Part shown: positions 1 to 10,065 of the stretch, piece after piece
Position numbering within the stretch: the first letter of the stretch is position 1
Layout: each line of letters begins with the position of its first letter
DNA from: Pyropia haitanensis
Lineage: Eukaryota > Rhodophyta > Bangiophyceae > Bangiales > Bangiaceae
NCBI GenBank assembly: GCA_008729055.1
Contig: SDUX01000007.1
Location: 2,590,064 to 2,654,063 of the forward strand
DNA: 64,000 nt
Direction: 5' to 3'
Position numbers and translations under genes: made by a program
Notes under the pieces: generated by a model
Told to the model about the DNA's origin: nothing
The model's database searches: none
What the model saw: only the letters and a program-made list of their open reading frames with translations

Positions 1-597
1 GAGCGTCACCCAAATGCCAACGCCCATCAGCAGAGCCACGCCAGTCTTGTGAAAGTCCAGCAGCTCCTCCAGAATGATGCCAGCGTAGCCGAGCACAAAG
101 ATGGTGGTCATCGTCGCGTCCCGGTGGTCCGCCACCCACGAGTGCTGGAGGATGGCCGCAATGACGGAGCAGACGCCGCCAACTGCAGCCAGCCGCAAGA
201 CGTCGGTGGAGGAACCCGACGACACCACCTCCGCGTCAACAGCAGCAGGGGTGGCCGACTCGTTGGTTGGTGACACCAAGCCGCCGCCATCGTCCGACGC
301 CGACACACCGTTGCCGCTGCCTGCTGCGGACAAGGGCGAAGACGACGACGAGGCCGCAGGGTCGCCACTGGTGGCCGCGGCAGCGTCCTTGCCAGTCTCA
401 CCAGTCGTGGACTTTTCTTGCGTGTCTGCCGACGCCGTGGGCGACCAGCGCAGGGGACGGCAGCGGCGGGGGGGAGAGAGCGCTGCCGCGCCGCACGGTC
501 GACGGCGCCGCAGGGGAGCGCCGGTAAAGGCGGGGCGGCCGCCCGTGCGGGCCGCTATGCCGGCAGCCGGCTGAAACGCCAGCCGTGGCCTGTCCAT
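1..597 (-). CDS. NhaD-type Na+/H+ antiporter, N-terminal part (runs off left edge)
   Basis: Reads right to left from an ATG at 597, in an ideal Kozak context (GCCACCATGG), to the window edge: 199 codons without a stop. Residues 1-130 are Arg/Ala/Ser-rich with few acidic residues at first, as in plastid transit peptides. From about residue 133 hydrophobic helices begin. Around residues 163-199 the segments TTIFVLGYAGIILEELL and GVALLMGVGIWVTL match the start of NhaD antiporters (bacterial NhaD, plant plastid-envelope NHD1), which exchange Na+ for H+. What is seen: the frame, the Kozak start and the helices. Family knowledge: the NhaD assignment. Inference: plastid targeting. The upstream DNA (598-830 on the + strand) is G-rich with GCGGGC tandem repeats, likely promoter/5' UTR. 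The rest of the gene lies outside the window, so catalytic residues cannot be checked. Confidence 0.82.
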   Translation of the reverse strand, partial: MDRPRLAFQPAAGIAARTGGRPAFTGAPLRRRRPCGAAALSPPRRCRPLRWSPTASADTQEKSTTGETGKDAAAATSGDPAASSSSSPLSAAGSGNGVSASDDGGGLVSPTNESATPAAVDAEVVSSGSSTDVLRLAAVGGVCSVIAAILQHSWVADHRDATMTTIFVLGYAGIILEELLDFHKTGVALLMGVGIWVTL

Positions 598-1788
598 GGT
601 GGCAGTGACGGGGGGGGGGGTGGCAGGGAGGGGGGAGGGTTCGCGTACAACTCGTCACCACAGGTGGGGTGGATGCTGCAGGGGGTGGCGCATGTCCCCG
701 CGAGGGTGGCCAGGTTACGCGGGCGGGCGGGCGAGCGGGCCGGCAGGCGGGCGGGCAGGTACGTGAGCAGGTAGCCAGGTGGGCGCGCGGGCGTGCGGGT
801 GGGCGGGTAGGCGTGAGAGGCCTCGGATGGGGGACTACACATGCGCCGAGGCGGTTCGTGCGGAACGAAGGCGCGGACGATGGGCGTGTCCCTATTTTGC
901 ATTGGCCAGTTTCCACGGTCTGGGAAATGGGCAACGTGTGGCCCTCTGCGGTTGCACACCAACGCGGTCGCCCCGGCTCAATCCACGCGCGGCAGCGAGC
1001 CGCCACCACGCAGGCAGTGGAGGCACGCGGGCGACAGACGTGCCCAAACCGCCTCCCCACACTTGGACGACAGGTTGATCAAGTAATTGTGCGCTGTGAC
1101 TGACTTGATCCTGGTTGTGACGCTCAGTCGCACCCATTCCGACTTGGTCCGCCGAATCGCTGACCCAGGCGGCGTCGTGGGAGCATACGAGCCGCATGGC
1201 GAACGACTGGGTTGTTCCTGCCTGCCATAAAGGCTTTCGAGCGGCGTGTGCGTATGAAACACATCTTTGCCGTTCTCTGCAGGGCACCGGCACTCCATGA
1301 CAGCCGTTGCTCTGAAACACAGCAGTCAGCAGTTCTCGCCATTGAGCATGTGACCAGGGCATCCCTTGCCTCTGGACGACCCCGTATGCACTGCACGAAG
1401 TAATAGAGCCGACAACGAAAACAGCGCAACATCAGGTCCGCACCATGAGCCGTAGCCGGCGCCTGCCCGATTGCTCTCATACGTGCTGGTGGTAATCTAA
1501 AACTGCTCGCAGAAAGAGACATGGTGGGGAAGGACACCACCAAGCGCAAAAGCTATCTGCACCCAGCGTCGCAGAGAGAGTTGACGTTTTTCTTGAGACT
1601 ACGAAGCCACAGCCACAGCTTTGACGCATGCAGCGTAGCGGAGGACGGAGAACCTGGCTTCAAGAGTAATCCTTTCCACCGTTTCCGTTTCCCACACACG
1701 CACCGCCCACTGTCCATCTATCCTACTCTGTTGTTCCTCTCCCGACCCCCCCCCCCCCGGATACCCCCTTTCCCACCTCCTACGCACC
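598..1788. other. intergenic, no supported gene
   Basis: Upstream of the NhaD start, 598-830 is purine/G-rich with degenerate GCGGGC-type tandem repeats (about 720-810). From 1080 to 1740 the base composition is more ordinary. I see no protein family, tRNA or repeat here. A pyrimidine-rich stretch with a C run (about 1690-1785) leads into the small ORF at 1789. Confidence 0.5.
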
Positions 1789-1950
1789 ATGGCCGCCTTT
1801 GTGCCCGCCGCCGCCCTACCAGTGACCCGCCGCCGTGCACAGGGCGGGCGCTGTGTCACAGTGGGTGCGGGCGCGGACCCGTGTGCCGCTGTACAGGTGG
1901 ATGGATGTAGTCCGACCACGGCTGCGGAGGGTACTCATCTCTGTGAATAG
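1789..1950 (+). CDS. 53-codon ORF with a plastid-transit-like N-terminus, possibly a gene remnant or first exon
   Basis: The ATG at 1789 follows a long pyrimidine/C tract, as seen at other gene starts here (48.4 kb, 25.9 kb). The product begins MAAFVPAAALPVTRRRAQ, resembling the transit peptides of nuclear-encoded plastid proteins of red algae. It continues with no recognisable domain to a stop at 1948-1950. A CAG|GTGGAT splice donor is possible around 1903, so this could be a first exon, but no second exon could be found before the inverted-repeat element that begins at 2235. Alternatives are a gene broken by that element or a chance ORF. Confidence 0.3.
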   Translation: MAAFVPAAALPVTRRRAQGGRCVTVGAGADPCAAVQVDGCSPTTAAEGTHLCE

Positions 1951-2234
1951 GGAAGGTTGTCATGCAAATGGGCGTGGCTGAGCACAGGTGGGGTTGTCTC
2001 GCTGGCGACGCACCAAAAGACCTATGGAGTACTTGTGGGGAGGAGGACTGTGGACGGGGAGACACGGGGCAACCAAGCACCAGGGCGTCATCGGTGAACG
2101 GTAGTGTTGCCAGCACCCTTGGTTCCGTGTGCAGCTCTGGGTGAAGCGGGAGGTGTTGACCCCACGAGAACGGTGGGGATCTGTCGCGACTGTCCCCGCG
2201 ACACCGTTACGGCCCCTGTCCAGCAGTCGAGAGG

Positions 2235-3898
2235 CACAGCGCAGTGCACCTTGCACCAGGATCCACCTCAAAGCCTCTTCAAGGCCTGATCCGGGCGGAA
2301 ATCGGGCCCGGAGGCTTGAAGACCCCCTCCTGAAAGCACCGTAGGGCACGATTCCTTGAAGTGATCTTGATAAACCTTGATATGAACGTCTTTGCGGACG
2401 TGAACGAGGACGTGCGAGGTACCACAAGGTGCGCCAGAGACAGAGCTATACAGAGACGTGAGAAAGAGCCTGCACCGAGAAGAGTTTGGCGTTTTATCAA
2501 GGAAATTCAAGCAAAATTCAACCGATCGATTAAGGGGGTCGCGTCCTGCTCTCCGCTTGAAGAGGTCGTGATCGCGCCTCTCTTAACCCAAGTACGTCAC
2601 TCGGCACGGTTTTCGACCGCTCGTGTGCCGAAGCAGTCCGGGTTTATGCCCTTGATTCTGGGCACTTGCGAAGCGCAACGGAGTTGATCTCGAGTGATAC
2701 ACCCTGTATCTCGCTTGTTTGATGAGTCTCTGTGGACTGCTTCCATCAAATGGACAGCGAAGTACGCGACCGTGCAGTCTCTGATGCTCCTTCCCCGACG
2801 TTGGATGGGTTCATTGATGCCGCAGCAGTCTGGCTACGGCATGCACTGCTGGCTCGGTCGGCGGAGTCACCTGAACCGGCACCAGCGTGCCGAGGACTGT
2901 GTCGCGTGCAGCTTCAGTGCACACTCGCCTACGTCTCTGCCCCCCCCCCCCCACCTCCCCCCCCCCCCCCAACCTTCTCCTCACGGACACCTGAGCATCT
3001 GCTCCGTAAATTGTAGGCAACTGCTTCAGCTGCCACGCACTTGCCAGCACCAACGCCTACCCATGGCGCACCTCCTCCCCTGGCGCGACCGCGAATTTTC
3101 CGCTTCAACCCCCCCCCCCCCCCCCCCTCGTCGTCCCGATGCCTTCCGGCCACGCCTCCTCCATTCCCAGACACCCCCTCCTGGCCGTCACGGACGCCCC
3201 TCATCGCTCACCTCCTCCCCTGGCGCGTCCTCCTCTTCCCGCACCCACCCCCCGCCAAACTTCCCGGTCCCCATGCCTGCATGCGGCGCCCCTTTCTCTC
3301 GCCAAACCCCCTTCCCCCCCCAATCTTTCACTCCGCCCTATGCGCGGGGAAGTGGAGGGCGTCAGCGGTGAGGGTGGCTTCCCAAAAACGGAAAGCGGTC
3401 GTTTGCCACCGGAATGAACGGGATGAGAAGTGCGGGGGGGGCATACAGGACACGGGTGAATAGGCCGTGCGCGTGTGACGGACATCGTGTCGCTCGCTCT
3501 CTTGGCGATGCCCGAAGCACGTGGGACAGGCCAGGGTTGTGGCCGGGGCCGTGTCGCCTTGCTCGGTTCCGTCAGACGCCTCCAACCCGGGGGTTGGGAC
3601 CTCTTGTCGGCCGCAATCGGGCAGAGGTTCTCGCGCCGATGGGGACTGACATGGATAGTTAAGAAGAGTTGGAATGTACTGGGGCCCTCCTTAACGCACG
3701 CCTAGCTCGACCTTAGTATCGTACTTCTTTGTATTGGCTACGCCACTAAGTGTGAAGATCGGACCTTAACTTGGCCGTGTCGCGGTGCGCGCGGCGCTTT
3801 GAAGAGGTACCTCTTCAAGGAAATTCAAGGCTGCTTCAACGCCTTCCGGCTTGAAGAGGCTGTGAGGTGGATCCTGGTGCAAGGTGCACTGCGCAGTG
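2235..3898. mobile_element. non-autonomous TIR element, family A copy 1
   Basis: The two ends are imperfect inverted repeats of about 50 bp. The left end reads CACAGCGCAGTGCACCTTGC from 2235, and the right end, read inward from 3898, reads CACTGCGCAGTGCACCTTGC. Both continue with the same BamHI-containing stretch and a CTCTTCAA motif. The interior (about 2290-2760 and 3640-3850) is less GC-rich than its surroundings and is homologous, with divergence, to the copy at 50.1-51.3 kb. The centre (2930-3350) holds long C runs and CT-rich simple repeats. No transposase is seen. The CACTG-like terminus is reminiscent of CACTA elements, but no convincing target duplication is present (at most a 2-bp GG), so the superfamily is open. 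Confidence 0.7.
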
Positions 3899-3970
3899 GG
3901 CAGATGGGAGGGAGCATCTCAAATGTTGCCTACGAGGGCAAAAGAAAAGTTCAGGGCACACGAATCAGTC

Positions 3971-4052
3971 TTCCGCGTCCGGGAATCGAACCCGGGCCAC
4001 CTGTGTGAGAGACAGGTATCCTTGATGTAACGAACCACTAGACTAACGCGGA
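3971..4052 (-). tRNA. tRNA-Glu (CUC) with a 10-nt insertion in the D loop
   Basis: Read on the minus strand, a 7-bp acceptor stem (TCCGCGT / ACGCGGA), an anticodon arm CCTGT-CTCTCAC-ACAGG with anticodon CTC, and a T arm with a perfect B-box (GGTTCGATTCC) form a standard tRNA-Glu. Between AGTGGTT and AGGATA of the D arm lie 10 extra bases (+ strand 4023-4032). Without them the gene is 72 nt, normal for tRNA-Glu. With them the D loop is far too long. An ectopic intron is the likeliest reading. The T-rich termination signal on the minus strand is at about 3940-3950. Confidence 0.9.
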
Positions 4053-4648
4053 CTTGTTGATGGCGTTGACATATGGCCATAATTATAATCTCATAATCAC
4101 TTGTTGTCTGCTCATGCTTCTTTTCTTTCGGTTTCTGTTCTTCTTCGTTATTTGTTCTCTTCGGTGCTCACGTGGTGGTCATACCTTTGCTCCGGTGCAA
4201 TCGTCCACACCATGCCTCATACGCGCGTAGCTGCAAACCACGGGAAGGCGAGCATGGGACAACTGGTCCCCGTCAGTGTCGTCGGACGAGCGACATGGCG
4301 GGTATCGAGGGAACGATCTTAGGTACTGCTGCTCACTTGTTTTGCTGCGTTGCCCAGCAGGTATTTTTGCACTCCTGATTGGATTCTTCCTGTTTATGAT
4401 GGCGTGTGGCGGTCTCGTCAAGGAGTCGCTGTACAACGGGTCGATGGTTCTCAGGCGCTCTTACATACATGTACATATCATCGCAGCGTTGGGTTGCGGG
4501 TTACCGGGGAGCTTCTTGCAACTCCATGGTGCCTTGAGCACACTTGTCCTGCTCCAGTCCGCGGGGCGTAAGCTTCTCTGTTCAGGCCTCTCACCGAGAG
4601 CAGGGTCCCGGCCGAGAGGTGGAGTGGTGGAGAGACGCTCGTCCACCA
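4053..4648. other. intergenic, no supported gene
   Basis: Ordinary-composition DNA between tRNA-Glu and the small minus-strand gene. A T-rich stretch lies at 4110-4160. No family, repeat or RNA was recognised. Confidence 0.4.
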
Positions 4649-5097
4649 TCATGCCGACTTGGTGGCATCCACGACCTCATCCAGGACCCCGCCGTCCATC
4701 CCCGCTACGGACCGGCGCCAGCGGACACTCAGCTCCGCCCCCCCCCCCGGCCCACTACAATCAGCAAGACCGTTCCCGGCTCGTAACCCTCCTCCTTCTC
4801 GGCCCACCCCTTCTTGTCGACGACCGCCTCGGTCGCGCCAATGGACTTGAGGTACGCCGACACAAACGGCACCATCAGTCCAGGCAGGTTCGCCGCTTCC
4901 ACCACGGGCACCACGTGGACGGACTGGCCAGAGAGGGCGTCGTCAAGGGCGGCGCCCCAGGTGGCGGCATCGTCCTTGGCCGCCCTGTCCGACACCACCA
5001 GCACCGTGGGGTTGGGCTGCTCGGCCGAAGGGAAGGCGTCGGGGGCGGCGTCGGCCAGCGCCGACGCCGCGTCCGCACCCAGGGGGGTGGCCGCCAT
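4649..5097 (-). CDS. small alpha/beta (thioredoxin-fold-like) protein, frame broken in a G11 tract
   Basis: From the ATG at 5097 the frame encodes an alternating hydrophobic/helical protein (NPTVLVVSDRAAKDDAATWG, then SVHVVPVVEAANLPGLMVPF, then GTVLLIVV) that looks like a redoxin/thioredoxin-type fold. I cannot name the family with confidence. The frame hits a stop at 4729 just after a run of 11 G (+ strand C at 4738-4748). One extra G would carry translation into a sensible C-terminus (ELSVRWRRS...VLDEVVDATKSA) ending at 4649, giving about 149 residues. Either the tract is one base short in this sequence, or the gene is broken, or there is a splice donor (GTAGTG) just before the tract. No cysteine pair is visible, so redox activity is not implied. 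Confidence 0.55.
4738..4748. repeat. C11 homopolymer at the frame break
   Basis: Eleven C on the + strand (G11 in the minus-strand gene). A +1 change here joins the two coding halves of the gene at 4649-5097. Confidence 0.9.
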
Positions 5098-5487
5098 GGC
5101 CGCCTGCCGCGCTGCGAGGCGTGCGGGGGAGTGCGGATGGGGGAGGGGGCCTCGGGGAGCGCTCGCTCGGGGGGGGGAGAGGGCACCAAAAAATTCGGCA
5201 GAGGAGGAAGCCTGAAAGCGGGCGTAGGCGTCATGTGAGGGCGAGCGGGGAGGGGGGGGAGGGGAGGGAAGGCGAAGGATGGTGGAAGGGGGTGCAGAAC
5301 GTCGAACGGGACGTGGATGGGGGGGGAGAGGGGGCGGAGAGGGGGGGAGGGGGTCGACCTATCGAGGCGACGAGCCACGGTCATGGCCTGGGCGAGTCCC
5401 TGGCTGGTGCGCCTTCAGCAACGACTGGAGTTACCGGCTGGGACGTTGTCAGAAAGGCTGGGCGGGTCTGCAGGCAGTGGTGGTCAC

Positions 5488-6275
5488 TAGAGAGTTTTGG
5501 CAAGTAATCCGACGGTCGCTTTCGACTGTATCTCGACGGAATCTGGAAAGAGTCGAGATACCGTATTTTTTCTACCGTCGCGGACTCGAACGAGTTTTGG
5601 CAAGTAACTTTCCTGTAACGCGACAGTCCTGTACACGAACGGAACAGAAGGCGAGGCGCGCCACCACCAAGGCGAGGCGCGCCACCACCAAGGAAGTGAC
5701 GCAGCACGTCGTTGCGATCGCTTCCACCAGTGGGACGCCACAGCCGGCGCGGCTTCTTGGTCGCCGATTCAGGGACCCCATCAGTAGACGGCCGGTCCCG
5801 CCTCGAGGACGCAGACGACGCATCCTCTGCAGGTGTGGTAGGGCTCGGGGATGACATATTCGGCACGACGTGGAGGCAGCACAAGGCCAACAAAGGGGGG
5901 AGGGTGGGTGCAAGGGGCTGGGAAAAAGGCGCGCAACACGACAACGATCGGCCCCCGCTTGGCCAAGCCCACTGACACCACGGACAGACCACCTGTCCCT
6001 CTGCGCCAGCCAAGCTGCGTCCAATGTACCAGAAATGGTTGTAACGGCATATGGCGGCCCAAACCACCCGCCTTTGGGGCCTCTCACGCGCGACACGTGG
6101 CTGAAAGGTACAGCTTTTCTTCAACGCGATCTACCGGGGCCCGACTGTACATCCCGAGAATACCGTCGGGGACGGTCGGAAAATCCTGTATCTCGACGGT
6201 AGCTCTGAAACGTGGCGCAATGTACAGTCGAGATACCGTCGAAACAACAGTCGAGTTACTTGCCAAAACTCTCTA
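5488..6275. mobile_element. TIR element, family B copy 1 (uninterrupted)
   Basis: Both ends carry TAGAGAGTTTTGGCAAGTAA-type inverted repeats, with subterminal repeats of the motif TATCTCGAC. An extra copy of the GAGTTTTGGCAAGTAA motif lies inside at about 5594. The TIR start fits the hAT consensus YARNG, but flanking 8-bp sequences do not match, so hAT is tentative. Inside, a minus-strand ATG at about 5860 opens a short frame (MSSPSPTTPAEDASSASS...) that may be the start of a lost transposase gene. A 24-bp unit (GGCGCGCCACCACCAA) is duplicated at 5650-5692. The same element is present, inverted, at 12412-19000, where a retrotransposon splits it. Confidence 0.75.
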
Positions 6276-7329
6276 CTGCCATCCGAGCCATTCTTCATGC
6301 AGAAGCGGGGCGGTGGGAAGCGCCCCACATCGCGAGGGGCCCTGCTGTCGTTGCAGAGGTGGCCGAATGAATGGATCGACGCACCGGAGGCGGCTTGGGC
6401 GAGGATCTGTCTCGCGCGGGCGCATCCGTCCGATGTGAGACCCCACCCCTCAGGATGAAATTTCAACTCTGCGGGTCGTATTCCCGCTTCACAGCTCCGC
6501 TCAGAAAGTGTTACTTGTCCAACCCGGCATTCGACTCCAGTACATCGTCCTTCCTGCAAGGACACGGTCAATTGAACTCTCGGGGCTCTCTCTACCTAAA
6601 TGGCTGTGACGTGGCCCCATTTACGGTCGGCTGCAACCCTTTAAAAGCGACCACGGGCGCCGCACCCAACCTGACCCACCCACACCCGCCGGCTGCGGGG
6701 CGCGCCCGCCCCCAACCACCCGTCACGTGCGCCTCCTGCTGGCGGCCGCGCGCGTGTTCACGCGCAGCGCGCGCGCCGCGGCGTCACACCCGCCACCGGC
6801 CGTGCCGCCCCTTCCTCCTTCCCCCCCCCCGCGCCACGCCCGCCTACCTCCCGCCCCCCCTCCCGCGCGCCCGCCCTCGTCTCCCGCCCGCCCGTAGCTC
6901 CCTCCCGGCCGTCCGCTTTGCCCCTTGTGAGCGTGCCGGTGGCGCTCCCCGTTGCTGCCCGGCGCGCCGGCTGCCGATTGGTGGTGCGTGCGGCCGTGGG
7001 TTGTCGGTGGGTCGGCCACCGTTGTTCCTCCTTGCGGTCGCTTCGGGCCGGTGCTTGTCGCCTGTGGCGTGTGCGATTTTGGGTGCTGCCGCCGCAGCAG
7101 CCGCTGCTGCCGTCACCGCTGCCGCTGCGGTCGCCACCGTTACGGGTGGCTGACGCGGCCCCCGCCGCTGCCGCCGCTGCCGAGGCTTGCGCGGTTACTC
7201 CGAGTGCGGCCGCTGCCGCCGCCGCCGCCGCTGCCGCCCCCCATCACTAAGGGCGCTCTTTTTTTGGCCTCCGTGTTCGGCCGGCTGTTGAGCGACCGCC
7301 CCGAGCAGCCCCCCCTGCTTGCGTGCAGC
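6276..7329. other. upstream region of TBP
   Basis: No separate gene is supported. A TTTAAAAG motif at about 6640 could be a TATA-like element for the TBP gene, which would leave a long GC- and C-rich 5' UTR. This is weak. From 6700 to 7300 the DNA is extremely GC-rich and open in several frames on both strands. Confidence 0.35.
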
Positions 7330-8097
7330 ATGTCGACCATTGCGGGCCCGGCGGGCGCTTCCGCCGGCAGCGCCGCTTTCCCCGGCGGCACCCCCGGGGC
7401 GGGCGCGGTGGGGGCACCCGCCGCAGGTGCCGCTGCCACCCCTGCTGCGGCGGCGGGGGCGACGCCCGCGGCCACCCCCACCCCCGCCGCAGTGGCGGGC
7501 CCCGGCTCCCACGGCATCGTGCCGCAGATCCAAAACGTGGTGGCGACGACCAACCTGGGCGTGTCCCTCGAGCTCAAGACGATCGCCATGCAAGCCCGCA
7601 ACGCCGAGTACAACCCGAAGCGGTTCGCGGCGGTGGTCATGCGCATCCGGGAGCCCAAGACCACCGCTCTCATCTTTTCGTCGGGCAAGATTGTGGTGAC
7701 GGGCGCCAAGAGTGAGGATGCGTCCAAGCTCGCGTCGCGCAAGTACGCGCGGATCATTCAAAAGCTGGGCTACGCGTCGGCCCGCTTCACCGAGTTCAAG
7801 GTCCAAAACATTGTCGCGTCGTGCGACGTCAACTTTCCCGTCCGCCTCGAGGGCCTCTCCCACGGTCACCACATGTTTTGCTCGTACGAGCCGGAGCTCT
7901 TTCCGGGCCTCATCTACCGGATGATCAACCCCAAGATTGTGCTGCTCATCTTCGTGTCGGGCAAGGTGGTGCTGACCGGCGCCAAGCTCCGGCAGGAGAT
8001 CTATGATGCGTTCAACAACATCTACCACGTGCTGCTGCAGTTCCGCAAGCCGCGGCCCAACGCGGCGCCGGCAGTAGCAGCACCACCGGCGGCATGA
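7330..8097 (+). CDS. TBP: TATA-binding protein (TBP)
   Basis: A single-exon gene of 255 codons. TBP binds the TATA element in the minor groove and nucleates TFIID/SL1/TFIIIB for all three RNA polymerases. Residues 1-60 are a non-conserved Ala/Gly/Pro-rich N-terminus. Residues about 62-245 are the conserved saddle, two direct repeats of about 90 residues. Repeat 1 contains [20 protein letters not shown] and [20 protein letters not shown]. Repeat 2 contains [15 protein letters not shown] and [16 protein letters not shown]. The intercalating Phe residues of both stirrups are in conserved context. The start was chosen at the ATG directly before the low-complexity leader (CAGCATGTCG). The gene faces U1-70K tail to tail, and their stops are about 290 bp apart. 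Confidence 0.98.
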   Translation: MSTIAGPAGASAGSAAFPGGTPGAGAVGAPAAGAAATPAAAAGATPAATPTPAAVAGPGSHGIVPQIQNVVATTNLGVSLELKTIAMQARNAEYNPKRFAAVVMRIREPKTTALIFSSGKIVVTGAKSEDASKLASRKYARIIQKLGYASARFTEFKVQNIVASCDVNFPVRLEGLSHGHHMFCSYEPELFPGLIYRMINPKIVLLIFVSGKVVLTGAKLRQEIYDAFNNIYHVLLQFRKPRPNAAPAVAAPPAA

Positions 8098-8384
8098 GGG
8101 CGGGATGGGCGGGGGGTGGGGGGCATGGCCAGATGGTTTGTATAGGGCCCCTCTTGTTTCGTTCTTCTCTCGTTCTCCCTTTTTTGTGGTGCTTTGTGTA
8201 CGGTTCCTTTTTTTTTAATCTTATCTGTCGTGTTGTCTGGCGTGTTGCCGCTGTGCGGCGACCCTTGAAGTTGTCGATGAGAAGTCCCCATTGCAATGCC
8301 CATCACACTCACACACACGTGCCTAGTGGCGACCGCTTCAAAACCTGACGTGCAGTCGTCCAGGCTCCCGACTGCGTTCGCGTC

Positions 8385-10065
8385 TTACCGGCTGCCCAGC
8401 CGGTCACGGATGGAGAGCCCCCCTCCCCCCCCCACTCCGCGCGTCCAGCCACCCTTCGCGCCCCTGTGCTCCCGCCCGTCCCGCCCGCCGTCACGGTCGC
8501 GGTCGCGGTCGCGGTCACGATCGCGGTCTCGGTCACGGTCGCGCTCCCGCTCGCGGCCGCTATCGCGGCCATTGCGGCTGTCGCGGCCACCCCCGCGACC
8601 GTCACGGCCGCCGCCGCCGCGCGCGTCCCATCCGCCCCCCCCCCTCCGAGCCGCTCGTACGCGCCACGGTCGCAGCCGCTGCTGCCGCCGTCACCCCCCG
8701 GCCGGTGACCATCGTAGCCACCACCACCACCACCACCACCACCACCACCACTACCACCAACGCCGCGACGGTGTTCACCAACAGCCAGGCGGTCACGGTC
8801 GCGGTCGCGGTCGCGGTCGCGGTCGCGGTCACGGTCACGTTCACGATCCCGGTCCCGGTCCCGGTCCCGGTCCCGGTCCCGGTCCCGGTCCCGTTCGCGG
8901 TAGTCCCCGCTGCTGCGCCCGCGCGGGTCGACCCCGCCGCCCGACCGGCCGGCCATGCTGCCGACGACGCCACCCGGGGGGTGCAGCGGCGGCGGCTCCC
9001 CCATGAGCCGCCGTGGCCGCCAGCCTGGCGCGGTGCCGCCGCGGGCCATGTCCACCACCAGCCGCCGGCCGTCCAGCTTGCGCCCGTTGGCCGCCTTGTA
9101 CGCCTCCCGCGCGTCCCGCTCCGACGCGTACTCGATAAAGGCGTAGGGCCGTGGCAGCCGGGGGGGGTCTGCCGGGGGGCTCGGCTGCCGCACCGCCACG
9201 ATGGGGCCAAACGCCTCAAAGTCGCGACGGAGGATACGCTCGGTTGTGACGGGTGCCTGTAGGGGAGGGAGGAAGGGAAAGCGGGGAGGGGAGCGAGGAG
9301 GTGAAAAAGGGGCCCCCGAGCGACGTCAAGAGCAACACTTCAGTCACATTCACAGCAACGTACTGCGTTAGTCTCCAAGCATAGGACCACCGGCAGCGCA
9401 GAACAAGCTCCCTTTCCGGTTACCACAACCTCGACACCTTCCCCCAAGTGCGTGCCAAGAATGAACCATAAACGTACCAGGTTCGCTACAAAGACTGTCT
9501 TGTACAGGTTGCCCATCCGCGCCCGTAGCTCAGCACCATCGTCGTCTGAGGCCGCACCCTTCTTCCCTGTCTCCGCCGCGGTCCCAACGCCACTGGCCGT
9601 CGCCCCCGCTTTGGCCGCCTCGGCGCCCACAGCGTCCTCCCTACCCTTCCCGTCCTGCCCACCCTGTCCGCTACCGCCGCGCTTCTTCCCCTCTGCCGCT
9701 GCCGCCGCCGCCGCCGCCGCTAGCCGCTGCTGCTTAGCCTCCCACGCGGCCGTCGCGGCGGCCACCGCCGCCCGCCGTGCCGCCCGCCGCGCGGCGGCCC
9801 GCTCCCGCCGCGCACGGGCGGGCGTCGGGTAGGCCGCGCGCGCGGTGGCGGCGGCGGTGGCGGCCGCCGACGGCTGGGCCTCAAACGCGGCCATGAACGC
9901 GGCGACGCCGTCGAGCGGCCGCAGCCGCCGCGCCTTGGCGGGTGGCGCGTAGGGCAGCGGCGGGCGGGCGGAGAAGGCGTCGAGGATGAGCGGCGGGTAC
10001 TCAAAGCGGGGGGTGGACGAGTAGGCAGGGCGGAAGCGGTTACCGGCATGGGGTCCGGGCGCCAT
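8385..10065 (-). CDS. SNRNP70: U1 small nuclear ribonucleoprotein 70 kDa (U1-70K), two exons
   Basis: Exon 1 is 9478-10065 and exon 2 is 8385-9256. The 221-bp intron (GTACGT...CTACAG) is phase 0. U1-70K binds stem-loop I of U1 snRNA and helps define 5' splice sites. Exon 1 has the N-terminal U1-70K domain and ends in RNP-2 of the RRM (YKTVFVANL). Exon 2 continues APVTTERILRRDFEAFGPI, then RNP-1 (RPYAFIEYASERDAREAYK) and the family signature LDGRRLVVDMARGGTAPGWR. The C-terminus is Arg-Asp/Arg-Glu repeats, as in other U1-70K tails. As read, exon 2 runs to a stop at 8309 in an implausible Ala/Thr frame after a G10 tract (8635-8644). One extra G returns it to an RD/RE-rich frame ending at 8385. 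The start ATG at 10065 is in a good context (GGCGCCATGG reversed). Confidence 0.9.
8496..8892. repeat. hexanucleotide arrays encoding Arg-Asp repeats
   Basis: Two blocks of 6-bp tandem repeats (GGTCGC/GGTCAC at about 8496-8560, and GGTCGC then GGTCCC at about 8796-8892) encode the RD/RE tail of U1-70K on the minus strand. Between them are (CCA)n at about 8718-8760 and a C10 run (8635-8644). Confidence 0.85.

Noticed and set aside
5480..6283. 8-bp target duplication to prove hAT for family B
   Set aside because: Flanks GTGGTCAC and CTGCCATC do not match. Copy 2 has no match either.
8496..8892. CRISPR-like or satellite array
   Set aside because: The hexamer repeats encode the Arg-Asp tail of U1-70K and have no spacers.
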